DNA of 53,679 bases from Bacilli bacterium (GCA_900752975.1 CAADXH010000088.1:1-53679), one strand, 5' to 3'. Counted from the stretch's first letter, positions 1-8,681 are shown. Program-made: numbers and translations. The notes: generated from the letters alone by a model not told the origin.

Positions 1-7
1 CCTTTTG

Positions 8-80
8 TGATTATTTAACTTTCACCATAATTGGTAATTGCTAAATAATCATTTTTGGTTACTTTTATTTTAACATTAAC
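8..80 (+). repeat. 73-bp palindromic repeat, left copy
   Basis: This copy is inverted relative to the one at 53597-53669; aligning by eye, about 59 of 73 positions match, with a 25-bp identical core around TTCACCATAATTGGT. It can fold: TGATTATTTA (8-17) pairs with TAAATAATCA (42-51), and a small inner ACCA/TGGT stem lies in the loop. The other copy has the same outer stem with a T-A pair changed to G-C, a compensatory change. It may be a dispersed palindromic element at which assembly stopped; the function is unknown. Confidence 0.75.
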
Positions 81-150
81 AAAAAATTGTCTATTTAACT
101 TGAATTTTTTATAAAAATAGTATAATTGTATTGTAAATAGGAATGATAAT

Positions 151-357
151 ATGAATCTATATAAAAGAGAAGAATACGTAAAAATAATTAGATGTTTTTA
201 TCATGATACTGAACTTATTAAAGTTATACTGGGGTAAGAAGATGTGGAAAATCATCACTAAAATGTTCTAACTAAAGATTTCTTAATTCAAAAATGCAAT
301 GGCATTAATCATGCAAATATTGCAGAGTTTATTAAGAATAATTTAAATTTTAATTAG
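151..357 (+). pseudogene. Internally deleted P-loop ATPase (AAA/DUF4143-like) remnant
   Basis: Reading from ATG 151 gives a start typical of archaeal/bacterial DUF4143-type AAA ATPases (MNLYKREEYVKIIRCFYHD, then ELIKVILG) and hits TAA just before the P-loop. Shifting one base restores GVRRCGKSSLKMF, a Walker A motif (GxxxxGKS), so a single-base indel broke the gene there. Another frame then reads FLIQKCNGINHANIAEFIKN and stops at 355-357, which resembles the family's C-terminal tail. About 70 codons therefore span what is normally a protein of about 400 residues: most of the middle is deleted and the ends are frameshifted. The family name is my recognition of the motif style, not a search result. 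Confidence 0.55.
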
Positions 358-445
358 ACATAAAATGTATTTGTCGTAATAAATGACGTAATAAGTGTCG
401 TATTAAAATATACAAAAATGTGTTATTATATAGAGGAGGAATTCT

Positions 446-1051
446 ATGAACATCAAAGAAAAAGATTATATATTAGAATACTATGGAGAATTCTATAATG
501 AAGAATGTGGAAAGTGGAATACTTCACTTAAATCTAAATGGTATGATTATAAAATTAATGAATATTTTGGAGAACATTTCAAATTAAAAGAAGCACGAAT
601 ATTTGCAATATTGGTATTGGACCAGGACACTGGGATAGATATTTATCATATCATATGAATGACAATTGTAAACTTATTTGTATTGACATTGATCCTGATA
701 TTACTGAAACTTTTAGATTATGTTTAGAAAATGAAAATAATAAACGTAATATTAGAAATTGTTAATAATGATATATTTAAATATAATCCAACTATTAAAT
801 TTGACATTGTTACCATAATAGATTCAGCTGTTCAGAAAATTGGAAACTATAAAGAAATTTTTGTAAAGGCAACTTCAATGTTAAGTGAGAGTGGGGCACT
901 ATCTTATTCATGTGTAACTAAAGAAGAAACAAAAGAACAATTAATCAACGCACTTAGCAGTATTGGAGCATTTGTTGCTGACTATCAAAGATTAGAAAAA
1001 TATGGTTTAGTATTAATAGTTTCTAGAATAATTAAACAAGGTAAAAAATAG
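446..1051 (+). pseudogene. Class I SAM-dependent methyltransferase broken by two frameshifts
   Basis: A strong ribosome site (AGGAGGAATTCT) precedes ATG 446. The first frame runs to about 600, where the shifted frame reads NIGIGPGHWDRYL followed by LICIDIDPDI; these are SAM-binding motif I and the acidic loop of class I methyltransferases. Near 731 the reading returns to the first frame (FDIVTIIDSAVQKIG, then a C-terminal methyltransferase-like strand region) and ends at 1051. The two shifts are opposite and compensate, so only the nucleotide-binding core is out of frame. It may be a decaying gene or may contain sequencing errors. The methyl acceptor cannot be predicted; the adjacent ATPase remnant and recombinase suggest an accessory locus. 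Confidence 0.6.
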
Positions 1052-1140
1052 TAGTACAAAGAACATATAGAAACTTTAAATAACAGTATCAAATTTAGCT
1101 TTTTTAATACTAAAAAATCAATGTATTAATACTTGTGTTA

Positions 1141-1163
1141 TTCTGGTCCCGTCACCTGTACCA
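1141..1163 (+). other. tRNA 3'-end-like remnant
   Basis: TTCTGGTCCCGTCACCTGTACCA looks like the last part of a tRNA: a T-loop-like TTC, a T-stem 3' strand, an acceptor 3' strand, a discriminator A and CCA. It is followed at once by a T-run and two intrinsic terminators, as a tRNA gene would be. T-loop positions 57-58 do not fit the consensus and no 5' half is present. It could be the leftover of an integration site next to the recombinase at 1591, or chance. Confidence 0.25.
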
Positions 1164-1178
1164 TTTTTTGAAGTCTAT

Positions 1179-1206
1179 AAGTCTTCTAGCAAGGCTTATT
1201 TTTTTT
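1179..1206 (+). terminator. Intrinsic terminator
   Basis: AAGTCTT pairs with AAGGCTT (one G-U pair) around loop CTAGC and is followed by ATTTTTTTT. It lies just after the tRNA-like remnant. Confidence 0.7.
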
Positions 1207-1217
1207 GCGTTTTATAG

Positions 1218-1257
1218 GGTATTTTAACTAAAAATGGTTAGAATACCTTATTTTTTT
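1218..1257 (+). terminator. Second intrinsic terminator
   Basis: GGTATTTTAACT pairs with GGTTAGAATACC around AAAAAT and is followed by TTATTTTTTT. It forms a tandem pair with the terminator at 1179. Confidence 0.7.
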
Positions 1258-1590
1258 ATACGAATATGAAACATTTAGATTTAAACAATAGGGGTGACTG
1301 ACCACTGACTCGAACCATTGTTTTACGGAATTCGAACCTATAAGAGATAATGGTGGAAATCAAAACGGTTAACTTATTTTTCTTATTAAAGCACGTATCA
1401 TTCATGATGTGATGAAACAGTAGGTACTACCAAATTTTAATTTGGTTTTTTAAATTGTTAATAAGAATAGTATTGTTTGTAAAATTTTTATATAATCAAA
1501 CGTAAAAGACAAATTACTTAATCAAAGTACCACAAATCTATTAAGTAAAATTCCACAAATCTCTTAAACAAAATGCTTTACATTTAATTA
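1258..1590. other. Gene-free stretch
   Basis: No open frame or convincing RNA is visible. Two short patches around 1312-1345 resemble T-arm sequence read on the minus strand (GGTTCGA), but no cloverleaf can be built around them. The rest is AT-rich sequence downstream of the minus-strand recombinase gene. Confidence 0.5.
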
Positions 1591-2064
1591 TTAATAATGT
1601 TTATATTTAGGACGTCCCATATGAACACCATTTGCTTTTGCTATTTTTATTCCTTCAGCTTGACGTTGCCTAATATTCTCTCTTTCATTTTGTGCCACAA
1701 AACTTAAAACTTGTAGCACAATGTCAGATATAAATTTGCCAACTAGGTTCTTACCTTCAACCCTTGTATCAAGTAAAGGAAAATCAATAACAAATATATC
1801 AGCATCAATAACCTTTGTTATATATTGCCACCCATTAATAATCATATCATAATTACGACCAAGGCGGTCTATGGATTTAATTATCAGTAGGTCGTCTTTT
1901 TTTAATTTGTTTTTTAATAATTGATAATTTTCACGATTAAAGTCTTTACCACTTTGCTTATCTACGAAAATAACATCATCACTTAACCCTAATTTATACA
2001 TTTCTTCCATTTGTCTTGCTACGTTTTGTGTTTGTGTAGATACTCTTACATAACCATATTTCAT
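1591..2064 (-). CDS. Serine site-specific recombinase, resolvase/invertase type, lacking the HTH
   Basis: The 157-residue protein opens with YGYVRVSTQTQNVARQ, the catalytic motif of the Tn3/Hin resolvase family (YxRVST, nucleophile Ser), followed by IIKSIDRLGRNYDMI (conserved Arg and Asp of the active site) and the long E-helix ENIRQRQAEGIKIAKANG. It ends at MGRPKYKHY, exactly where the family normally enters its C-terminal helix-turn-helix, so the specific DNA-binding domain is missing and no continuation is visible downstream. I chose ATG 2064, with AGGAGG eight bases upstream, over an upstream ATG that lacks a ribosome site. A promoter and a palindromic operator-like site lie upstream. It may be inactive, or act with a DNA-binding partner. 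Confidence 0.85.
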   Translation of the reverse strand: MKYGYVRVSTQTQNVARQMEEMYKLGLSDDVIFVDKQSGKDFNRENYQLLKNKLKKDDLLIIKSIDRLGRNYDMIINGWQYITKVIDADIFVIDFPLLDTRVEGKNLVGKFISDIVLQVLSFVAQNERENIRQRQAEGIKIAKANGVHMGRPKYKHY

Positions 2065-2166
2065 ATATTGCCTCCTATGAATAAGAACATTATAACAAAA
2101 TGTCCCTTCATTTGTTTTGTTTAAAAAAGTCACCCATTCCTGGATGACGATAATGCTATGGTTTGT

Positions 2167-2314
2167 AAAGGTACACCTTTTTGAACCTTTATTTTATAAA
2201 AATATTATACCATAAAAGGCAAAAAATGCAACTATTTCACCTTGATTATTCCGTCGGATGAATAAATTGAGAAAAAAATGGACCGATTAATAAAATATTT
2301 AAAGGTGTACCTTT
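2167..2314. promoter_or_regulatory. Divergent control region with paired 14-bp palindromes
   Basis: AAAGGTACACCTTT (2167-2180) and AAAGGTGTACCTTT (2301-2314) are near-perfect palindromes and reverse complements of each other, placed on either side of the intergenic region. A minus-strand promoter (TTGCAT at 2226-2231, 16 bp, TATAAT at 2204-2209) drives the recombinase, with one palindrome just downstream of its start point. The other palindrome abuts the ribosome site of the cyclase-like gene. The layout suggests repressor operators or recombination half-sites. Confidence 0.55.
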
Positions 2315-2329
2315 ATGTATGGAGGTTTT

Positions 2330-3004
2330 GTGTGCGAGAATGAATATAGACTATGTTATGTTGCTTATGCAGATATTTTAGGATTTAAAAATAAAATTAA
2401 CAAAAGTGTTACAGATAATGATACTTTAAATGAGATACTGTCGTTACAAAAATACTTAGAAACCATAAAAAAAAGTAGTGGAGTATCAGAGAAAAAAGCA
2501 TATTTTATATCGGATTCTATATTTTTAGTTTTTCCTTTTGAGAAAAATGAAATGTCAAGTGTTTTGTGGGAGATTGCCGATATGCAAGCAGAAATAATCA
2601 ATAAGGGCTTTTTAATAAGGGGTGGATTAACAATTGGCATGGTGGTATTTTCTGATACATACCTATTTGGTCCATCTGTAAATGAAGTTGTTCAAATTGA
2701 GCAACAAATAGAATGTCCTTGTGTTGCATTAAGTTATCGTTTCTTTGAGAATTATTTATTAAATATAAATAAAGCAAGTTTTGTATATGATGATTTAGAA
2801 CGTGAAATGAAAGATGCTTCAGAGTATCTATCATCAAATGAAAGTTTTAAATGGATATCACATGTGAATAAGCAGGATTTAATAATAGATAAGGTTGATA
2901 TAAAAAGAAAATTATTAGAAATGATTTCTGATAATAAAGATAATCCTAATGAAAGAATTAAAAGTAAATACATTTGGTTAGAAAGAAATATTGATTATAA
3001 ATAG
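2330..3004 (+). CDS. Class III nucleotidyl cyclase-like protein
   Basis: This 224-residue protein has the layout of a single class III cyclase homology domain: YVAYADILGFK (first metal-binding Asp, about residue 15), YFISDSIFLVF (second Asp, about residue 62), FLIRGGLTIG and a later FGPSVNEVVQIEQ segment. Both metal-ligand aspartates are present. I see no membrane segment or other domain. GTG 2330 is chosen because GGAGG lies five bases before it; the ATG at 2315 would have no ribosome site. Stand-alone proteins of this shape are common in bacterial accessory regions and some class III cyclases act in anti-phage signalling, but activity and substrate here are unproven. It is followed 13 bases later by the large repeat lipoprotein. 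Confidence 0.5.
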   Translation: MCENEYRLCYVAYADILGFKNKINKSVTDNDTLNEILSLQKYLETIKKSSGVSEKKAYFISDSIFLVFPFEKNEMSSVLWEIADMQAEIINKGFLIRGGLTIGMVVFSDTYLFGPSVNEVVQIEQQIECPCVALSYRFFENYLLNINKASFVYDDLEREMKDASEYLSSNESFKWISHVNKQDLIIDKVDIKRKLLEMISDNKDNPNERIKSKYIWLERNIDYK

Positions 3005-3017
3005 AAAGGAGATTAAA

Positions 3018-6000
3018 GTGAGGTACTTTAGTAAATTTATTAGTGTTTTTTTAGTAACCATATTTGTTTTTTTATGTGGATGTAAAAAACAAGTTAAGTT
3101 TGATGTTAATTTCATTGTTGATGATGCACTATATGCTACTGTAGGAACAAGTGGAGATGAAGTAATTTCAATTCCAACAGATCCAGTTAAAGGCGGATTT
3201 GTATTTGATGGTTGGTATTGGGATAAAGATGTATGGCAAAAGCCATTTTCTGCTAATTCATTATTAGATGTAGAATTAAGAGAAAACATGAACGTATATG
3301 CAAAGTTTTTGTCTAATGATGATCCAGTTGGCTGTGATCTTGTTATGGAAGGGTTTGACAATATAGTATCAGTAGAAACTGGAGATATATTATATGGAGA
3401 AACACCAAATGCTCAGATTAATTTTTCATTTGATGATGTAGTTAGAATATCTAACAAATCTACATATACTGTTTCTACTGATTTATCTGGAAATGATATA
3501 ATCAAGAGTAAAACAACAGTATTAGAATTAGGTAATAATCTATTCTTTATTCAAGTATATGATGATACTGGAAAAGTAAAACAATATAACATCGTTATTA
3601 GAAGACATTTAATGTATAAGGTTACATTTAATACTAATGGTGGAACATCAGTAAGTAGTAAGACAGTTGAGGAAGATTCTATTATTAGTGTTCCTAATAC
3701 AACTAGAACTGGTTATGTTTTAAAAGGGTGGGATTATGATTTTTCTGAACCAATTGTCGAGAATACAACTATTAGTGCAATTTGGGAGGCAAAAGAATAT
3801 ATCATTAGTTTAGATGCAAATGATGGAAATTGTGATTATAGTCAATTGAATGCTGAATATAATACTTATTTAGCATTACCTACACCTACTAAGGCAGGAT
3901 ATACATTTAATGGATGGTATAATGAAACTACTAGAGTATATGATGGTGTATGGAAAACAGATAAGAATGTAGAGTTAACTGCTAAATGGACAGCTAATAC
4001 ATATACAATAAGTTATGATTTAGATGGTGGTACTTTAAATAGTAATAAGCCAAGTTCATATAAAACAGGGCAAATAGTTAATATGGGTAATCCTAGCAAA
4101 GTTGGATATGAATTCTTAGGTTGGAGTGTTAATGGTTCTAGTCAAAAATATAAAGATTATCAAATATCTGATATTTATGGGAATATTAGTTTAGTTGCTT
4201 ATTATGAAGCTAATACATATAGTGTAACATTAGATAGTGATGGTGGAGATTGTGAAACTAATTTATTCACTGTTACATATGGCAAAAACTATACTTTACC
4301 AGTTCCAACTAAAGTTGGTTATATATTTGAAGGTTGGTATAATGGAAGTACTAAAGTTGAAGCAGGTGTATGGAATAGAACATATAGCTTAGATTTAAAA
4401 GCTAAATGGAGTATTGCAAATTATACTATCACTTATAATTTAAATGGTGGTTGTAATAATGAAAATAATCCAACATCTTTTACTTTTGAAACTGAAACTA
4501 TTATATTATTAGATGCTACTAAAACTGGTTATACATTTGTTGGTTGGACTTCTAGTGATATAACAACACCAACTAAAAATGTTATTATTGAAAAAGGATC
4601 AACTGAAAATGTTAAGTTTACAGCAAACTTTACTGCTAATAAATATAATGTAATATTTGATGTAAATGGTGGAAGTGAGCTTGAGGAAAATGATCTTGAA
4701 GTGATTTATGATAATAGTTACACATTGCCAAAAACAGAGAAAACTGGTTATAAATTTAAAGGTTGGTATAATGGTGAAGAATTAGTTAATGATGGAATAT
4801 GGAAAATGGACTCAAATGTTACATTAACAGCTAAATGGGAAATTATTACATATAAGATTAACTATGAATTAAATGGTGGAGTAAATAGCAATCAAAACTT
4901 ACAAAATTATAATTATGAATACAGTGATATCTCTATTTATAATCCAACTAAAACTGGTTATACGTTTATTGGTTGGAAGGTTAATGGAGAAGAAGAGTTA
5001 GTGATTGAATATGTAGTTAAACATAATAGCTTAGGTAATATTACTTTGGAAGCTATCTTTACTCCAAATACATATAAATTAACATTAGATGTTAATGGCG
5101 GAAATAGTTTAGAAAAAGATGAAATTGAAATTAAATATGATGAGAAATTAAGTTTAGAAGTTCCTAATAGAACTGGTTATACATTTGCTGGTTGGTATAA
5201 GGAAACTAGTAAAGTTGAAAATGGAACATGGAAATACTTAGAAGATGTTACATTAACAGCTAAATGGAATATTATTAACTATACAATTAAATATAATTTA
5301 GATGATGGAGTTAATAGTTCTAGTAATGTAAGTGGATATACTTATGAAAGTGATGATATTACTATTAGTGAACCAACTAAAACTGGTTATACATTCTTAG
5401 GATGGACATATGGTGATATTATTGTTCCGGAAAAAGAAGTAGTAATTAGTCATAACTCAACTGGTGATATTGAATTAAATGCTTATTTCCAAGTTAATAC
5501 ATATTACATCACATATGATGTTAATGGAGGAAACGAATTAGATCAAAATGTTGTAGGTATTGTTTATGGTACAAACTTTAGTTTAATTACACCAACTAAA
5601 GATGGATATGAATTTAGTGGTTGGTATATTGATTCAACTAAATTTGTTAGTGGAAAATGGACTAAAACAAATGATGTTACGTTAACTGCTAAATGGACAT
5701 TAGTAAATTATTCAATTAGTTATATTCTAGATGGAGGTAAGAGTTCATATAATCCAGCTAAATATAATTATGAATATCAAGATATAGTAATTTCTAATCC
5801 AACTAAAACTGGTTATACATTTATTGGATGGAGTATAAATGATAGTACTGATTTATATATTGATTATGTTATTAAACAACATTCATTTGGAAATTTAGTA
5901 TTAAAAGCTAATTGGCAAGTTAATGAATATAAATTAAGTTTAGATATTAATGGTGGAAATGAATTAGATCAAGATGTGTTTAATATTGAATATGGTTCAG

Positions 6001-7271
6001 ATTTTTCTTTACCAGAACCATCAAGAACAGGTTATACATTTGGTGGATGGTATAATGGAAAAACTAAAGTTGAAAATGGAACATGGAAATACTTAGAAGA
6101 TGTTACATTAACAGCTAAATGGAATGTTATTAATTATAATATAAAATATTATCTAAATGATGCAACTATAAACGATAATCCATTAACATACACTTATGAT
6201 GATGACACTATAGTATTAAATGATCCTTATAAAAAAGGACATACATTTATTGGATGGATTACAGACAGTGTCTTTATTCCGACTAAGGCATTAGAAATAC
6301 CTCATAATAGTTTAGGTGAGTTTTCATTTGAAGCCATATTTGAAGTCAATACATATTTAATTACATTAGATGTTAATGGTGGAGACCAATTAGATATAAA
6401 TGAAATGGAAATAGTGTATGCAGAAAAATATGAATTACCAATTCCGCAAAATGCTGATTATTTATTTAGTGGATGGTATTATGATAATGTATTATTAGAA
6501 AATATTGGTGATTATTATTTTGATAAAAATATAACAATTATTGCAAAATGGACTATAGGTTTTTTTGAAAATGGCGCAAATTATTGTTATTTTGGTAAGT
6601 ATCCTCAATCAATTGTGAATGAGGAAAATTTAATAAATGAATTAAATAAAATTACTATAACTAATGAACAAGGATATGTAGTATATAATAATGAAGAATA
6701 TTATTGCTCAAATGCACGGAATATATATGATGAGTCTATAAAAGGTCATCGTCCTATATTGTTATCAAATGGACAAACTTTACATCATGGTGAAAAATAC
6801 TGGTTTAAAGTTGAGCCTATTAAATGGGAAATTATAAATAATGATGGCAAATCTTTAAAACTTATATGTGAAACAATATTAGAACAGCTTGATTATAATA
6901 TTGGTAGTGGTTATTATAGGCTTTATTATTATAGTAGCTATATTGAGTCACAATTAAAAAAATCAATACAAAAATATTATCAAGATTTATTTTCAAATGA
7001 TGAAAGAGAAAAAATATTATTAAATAATACTTATGATGATTATATATATATTCCTGATAAAGATATAATGTGCACTAGTTTAAGCATAAAAGCATCAGAT
7101 TATGCACAAGCGCATGGATGCTCTGCATCATATGGTTGGTATACATCTTCTACATTTATTGGATCTAATGGAAAAACGTATGTTTATTTAAGTGGTAACA
7201 ATAAATCTAATTATTATGCATATGAAGGCCAAGGACCTAGTTGTAGAATGATGATTGATATTTTATTATAG
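3018..7271 (+). CDS. Giant InlB-type (Listeria-Bacteroides) repeat lipoprotein with a C-terminal DUF6273-like domain
   Basis: The 1417-residue protein starts with a lipoprotein signal (hydrophobic run, then FLCGCKK; the likely lipidated Cys is residue 22). An initial InlB-like unit is followed by a cadherin-like beta-sandwich (about residues 105-200). About 14 tandem InlB B-repeats of some 75 residues then run to about residue 1190. The repeats alternate between two types: one carries LDVNGG, GWYNG and LTAKW; the other carries INYELNGG, KTGYTFIGW and an acidic end. The C-terminal 230 residues (NYCYFGKYPQS, PIKWEII) resemble DUF6273. GTG 3018 is preceded by AAAGGAG. It is probably a surface-anchored adhesin or stalk; such repeats recombine readily. 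The upstream ATT at 2991 is not a sensible start. Confidence 0.85.
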   Translation: MRYFSKFISVFLVTIFVFLCGCKKQVKFDVNFIVDDALYATVGTSGDEVISIPTDPVKGGFVFDGWYWDKDVWQKPFSANSLLDVELRENMNVYAKFLSNDDPVGCDLVMEGFDNIVSVETGDILYGETPNAQINFSFDDVVRISNKSTYTVSTDLSGNDIIKSKTTVLELGNNLFFIQVYDDTGKVKQYNIVIRRHLMYKVTFNTNGGTSVSSKTVEEDSIISVPNTTRTGYVLKGWDYDFSEPIVENTTISAIWEAKEYIISLDANDGNCDYSQLNAEYNTYLALPTPTKAGYTFNGWYNETTRVYDGVWKTDKNVELTAKWTANTYTISYDLDGGTLNSNKPSSYKTGQIVNMGNPSKVGYEFLGWSVNGSSQKYKDYQISDIYGNISLVAYYEANTYSVTLDSDGGDCETNLFTVTYGKNYTLPVPTKVGYIFEGWYNGSTKVEAGVWNRTYSLDLKAKWSIANYTITYNLNGGCNNENNPTSFTFETETIILLDATKTGYTFVGWTSSDITTPTKNVIIEKGSTENVKFTANFTANKYNVIFDVNGGSELEENDLEVIYDNSYTLPKTEKTGYKFKGWYNGEELVNDGIWKMDSNVTLTAKWEIITYKINYELNGGVNSNQNLQNYNYEYSDISIYNPTKTGYTFIGWKVNGEEELVIEYVVKHNSLGNITLEAIFTPNTYKLTLDVNGGNSLEKDEIEIKYDEKLSLEVPNRTGYTFAGWYKETSKVENGTWKYLEDVTLTAKWNIINYTIKYNLDDGVNSSSNVSGYTYESDDITISEPTKTGYTFLGWTYGDIIVPEKEVVISHNSTGDIELNAYFQVNTYYITYDVNGGNELDQNVVGIVYGTNFSLITPTKDGYEFSGWYIDSTKFVSGKWTKTNDVTLTAKWTLVNYSISYILDGGKSSYNPAKYNYEYQDIVISNPTKTGYTFIGWSINDSTDLYIDYVIKQHSFGNLVLKANWQVNEYKLSLDINGGNELDQDVFNIEYGSDFSLPEPSRTGYTFGGWYNGKTKVENGTWKYLEDVTLTAKWNVINYNIKYYLNDATINDNPLTYTYDDDTIVLNDPYKKGHTFIGWITDSVFIPTKALEIPHNSLGEFSFEAIFEVNTYLITLDVNGGDQLDINEMEIVYAEKYELPIPQNADYLFSGWYYDNVLLENIGDYYFDKNITIIAKWTIGFFENGANYCYFGKYPQSIVNEENLINELNKITITNEQGYVVYNNEEYYCSNARNIYDESIKGHRPILLSNGQTLHHGEKYWFKVEPIKWEIINNDGKSLKLICETILEQLDYNIGSGYYRLYYYSSYIESQLKKSIQKYYQDLFSNDEREKILLNNTYDDYIYIPDKDIMCTSLSIKASDYAQAHGCSASYGWYTSSTFIGSNGKTYVYLSGNNKSNYYAYEGQGPSCRMMIDILL

Positions 7272-7389
7272 TTAAATGATGATAAGTGAATAGCTTAGAT
7301 AATTCATTATACTTTATAAATAGCAGTTTAAATATAAAAAGGGAAAGTATATTTTTGAGATTTTAGCAATATAAAATTAAAGGAATAAT

Positions 7390-7427
7390 CAAGTCACCTT
7401 GAATCAAGCAAAGCACAAGGCGACTTG
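7390..7427 (+). terminator. Stem-loop after the repeat lipoprotein
   Basis: CAAGTCACCTTG pairs with CAAGGCGACTTG (one mismatch) around a 14-base loop. Only a broken T-run follows, so it may be a weak terminator or an RNA 3'-end stabiliser. Confidence 0.5.
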
Positions 7428-7472
7428 AAAATTATTTTCAAAAAAAGTAAAAACTAATGAAAGTAAAAATAT

Positions 7473-7748
7473 ATGAATGACAATAAAAAAGGATTATCAT
7501 TAGGTATAGAATTATATTTTAGAAATTTAAATGGAATAGATTCTAGACCAAATGATAAATATGATAGTGATAGTTTAATGTATTTGGGAACGTTTTATGA
7601 TTGTATGCAAGAAGTGTTAGGGGATTCTGAGAAAGAAATACTTTTTCTAAAAAAATTGAAATGATTAAAAATAAAAAAATTAAACGATATAGAAAACGCT
7701 GAAGAGATATTTAAAGAATTCAAAGATTTGGTTTTGAAAATAAAATAG
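7473..7748 (+). pseudogene. Small unknown gene with an in-frame TGA
   Basis: From ATG 7473 the frame reads 63 codons (YFRNLNGIDSRPNDKYDSDS and on) to TGA at 7662-7664. It then stays open in the same frame for another 27 codons (KKLNDIENAEEIFKEFKDL) to TAG at 7746. The second half is lysine/glutamate-rich and helix-like, as if it belonged to the same protein. TGA is a true stop elsewhere in this genome, so this looks like a nonsense mutation. I do not recognise the family. The next gene, 16 bases on, is an excisionase-like DNA-binding protein. Confidence 0.45.
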
Positions 7749-7763
7749 AAAAGGAGTATTTAC

Positions 7764-7922
7764 ATGGATATCGGAACTAAAGAAATGGCAATAAGATGTG
7801 GAGTGTCAATGCAAACGGTTTCTAAATGGTGTAGAGAAGGAAAAATACCAGGAGCCACTCAAGATAAAAAAGGATCACCATGGCATATTCCAAAAAATGC
7901 AAAAGATCCACGGAAAAAATAA
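7764..7922 (+). CDS. Small excisionase/MerR-like helix-turn-helix protein
   Basis: A 52-residue protein preceded by AAAAGGAG. The sequence GTKEMAIRCGVSMQTVSKWC is a clear winged-helix HTH_17 (excisionase family) recognition unit: a turn at CGVS and a recognition helix ending KWCREGKIPGA, followed by a short wing (GSPWHIPK) and a basic tail. Proteins of this size bind DNA near attachment sites or act as small regulators. It is too short for many gene callers. Its neighbourhood (broken small genes, a recombinase 5 kb upstream) supports an accessory-element origin. Target unknown. Confidence 0.75.
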   Translation: MDIGTKEMAIRCGVSMQTVSKWCREGKIPGATQDKKGSPWHIPKNAKDPRKK

Positions 7923-8567
7923 TTATAAAAGGAAAATATATGGTATAAAAATATTAAGAAATGGCTAAAAACAACGCATCAAAAGTAGAAAAATTAAAAT
8001 TTTTAGAAAATTAAGAATTAGAGAATCTTAAAATAATTTTAATATATATATTAGTGGGACAAAAAATATATGAAGATAAAATTAACGAAAGATATACAGA
8101 ATCAAAAGAAAACATTAAAAATATAAGCAATTATTTATTACAAAACTAAAGGATATGAATCAAACTTTTACTCGAAAAGATGAATTAATATATGAAGTAC
8201 TTGATTGTGTTAGTAATCATTTATATAAATATCTTGAGTTATCTACAAGTATAATATAAATTTTGAAAATAGGATATTTCAAATTAGTGGTTTTCAAAAT
8301 GGTTTGTCATTTATTGCTGAAATTAATAATAGTATAATATTTCTTATATAAGTTATATAAATTACTTGCTATTATAAAATTAGAGAAAATTTAAAGAATA
8401 TCAACTTTTATAAATTTATGTAATTCATATGATAATGTGACTTTTTTATACAAACCAACTAGTGTATAGTATTAGTGTATAAACTAATATTATATGCAGT
8501 ATAAGTTTAGATTATACGCATTAATATTAAAAATCTTAAAATTTATAATCTTAATATTAAAGATTAC
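7923..8567 (+). other. Degenerate stretch with a possible 34-codon ORF
   Basis: Several short lysine-rich open patches occur in changing frames (for example around 8030-8150), which suggests a decayed small gene. One intact ORF, 8155-8259, reads MNQTFTRKDELIYEVLDCVS and on for 34 residues, but it lacks a good ribosome site. From 8455 the sequence contains repeated TAGTGTATA words, possibly a regulator site ahead of the leader at 8571. Confidence 0.35.
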
Positions 8568-8570
8568 AAA

Positions 8571-8647
8571 GGAGGAATTATGTAATGCGTTGGACAAACG
8601 ACACTACGCCGCTTCTGATACGTAGCGGTTGCTATGATAATACATAA
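8571..8647 (+). promoter_or_regulatory. Leader with start-stop codon pair and 20-residue leader peptide
   Basis: A perfect ribosome site, AAAGGAGG (ending 8575), precedes ATGTAATG. The first ATG (8580) is followed directly by TAA, and the overlapping ATG at 8585 opens a 20-codon ORF (MRWTNDTTPLLIRSGCYDNT, ending 8647). Within it CTACG (8604-8608) can pair with CGTAG (8621-8625), while CCGCT (8609-8613) can pair with AGCGG (8624-8628); the pairings overlap, so they are alternatives or a pseudoknot. A strong terminator follows at 8682. The unit sits upstream of an MgtC-type gene. It resembles an attenuator leader, but I match it to no known riboswitch. Confidence 0.45.
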
Positions 8648-8681
8648 GATGTATTATACAACTTAATATTTTAAATGAAAT

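Noticed and set aside
1310..1345. Two T-arm-like GGTTCGA patches on the minus strand
   Set aside because: No acceptor, D-arm or anticodon arm can be built around them.
3620..6580. CRISPR-like periodic repeat
   Set aside because: The periodicity is in coding sequence at about 225 bp and is protein-level InlB repetition; there are no short identical repeats with unique spacers.
7473..7748. UGA-as-tryptophan genetic code
   Set aside because: TGA ends real genes here, for example in the ATGA overlap at 20934-20937, and TGG serves for Trp throughout.
8571..8647. Known metal riboswitch (M-box, yybP-ykoY, fluoride)
   Set aside because: The conserved core sequences of those classes are not present.
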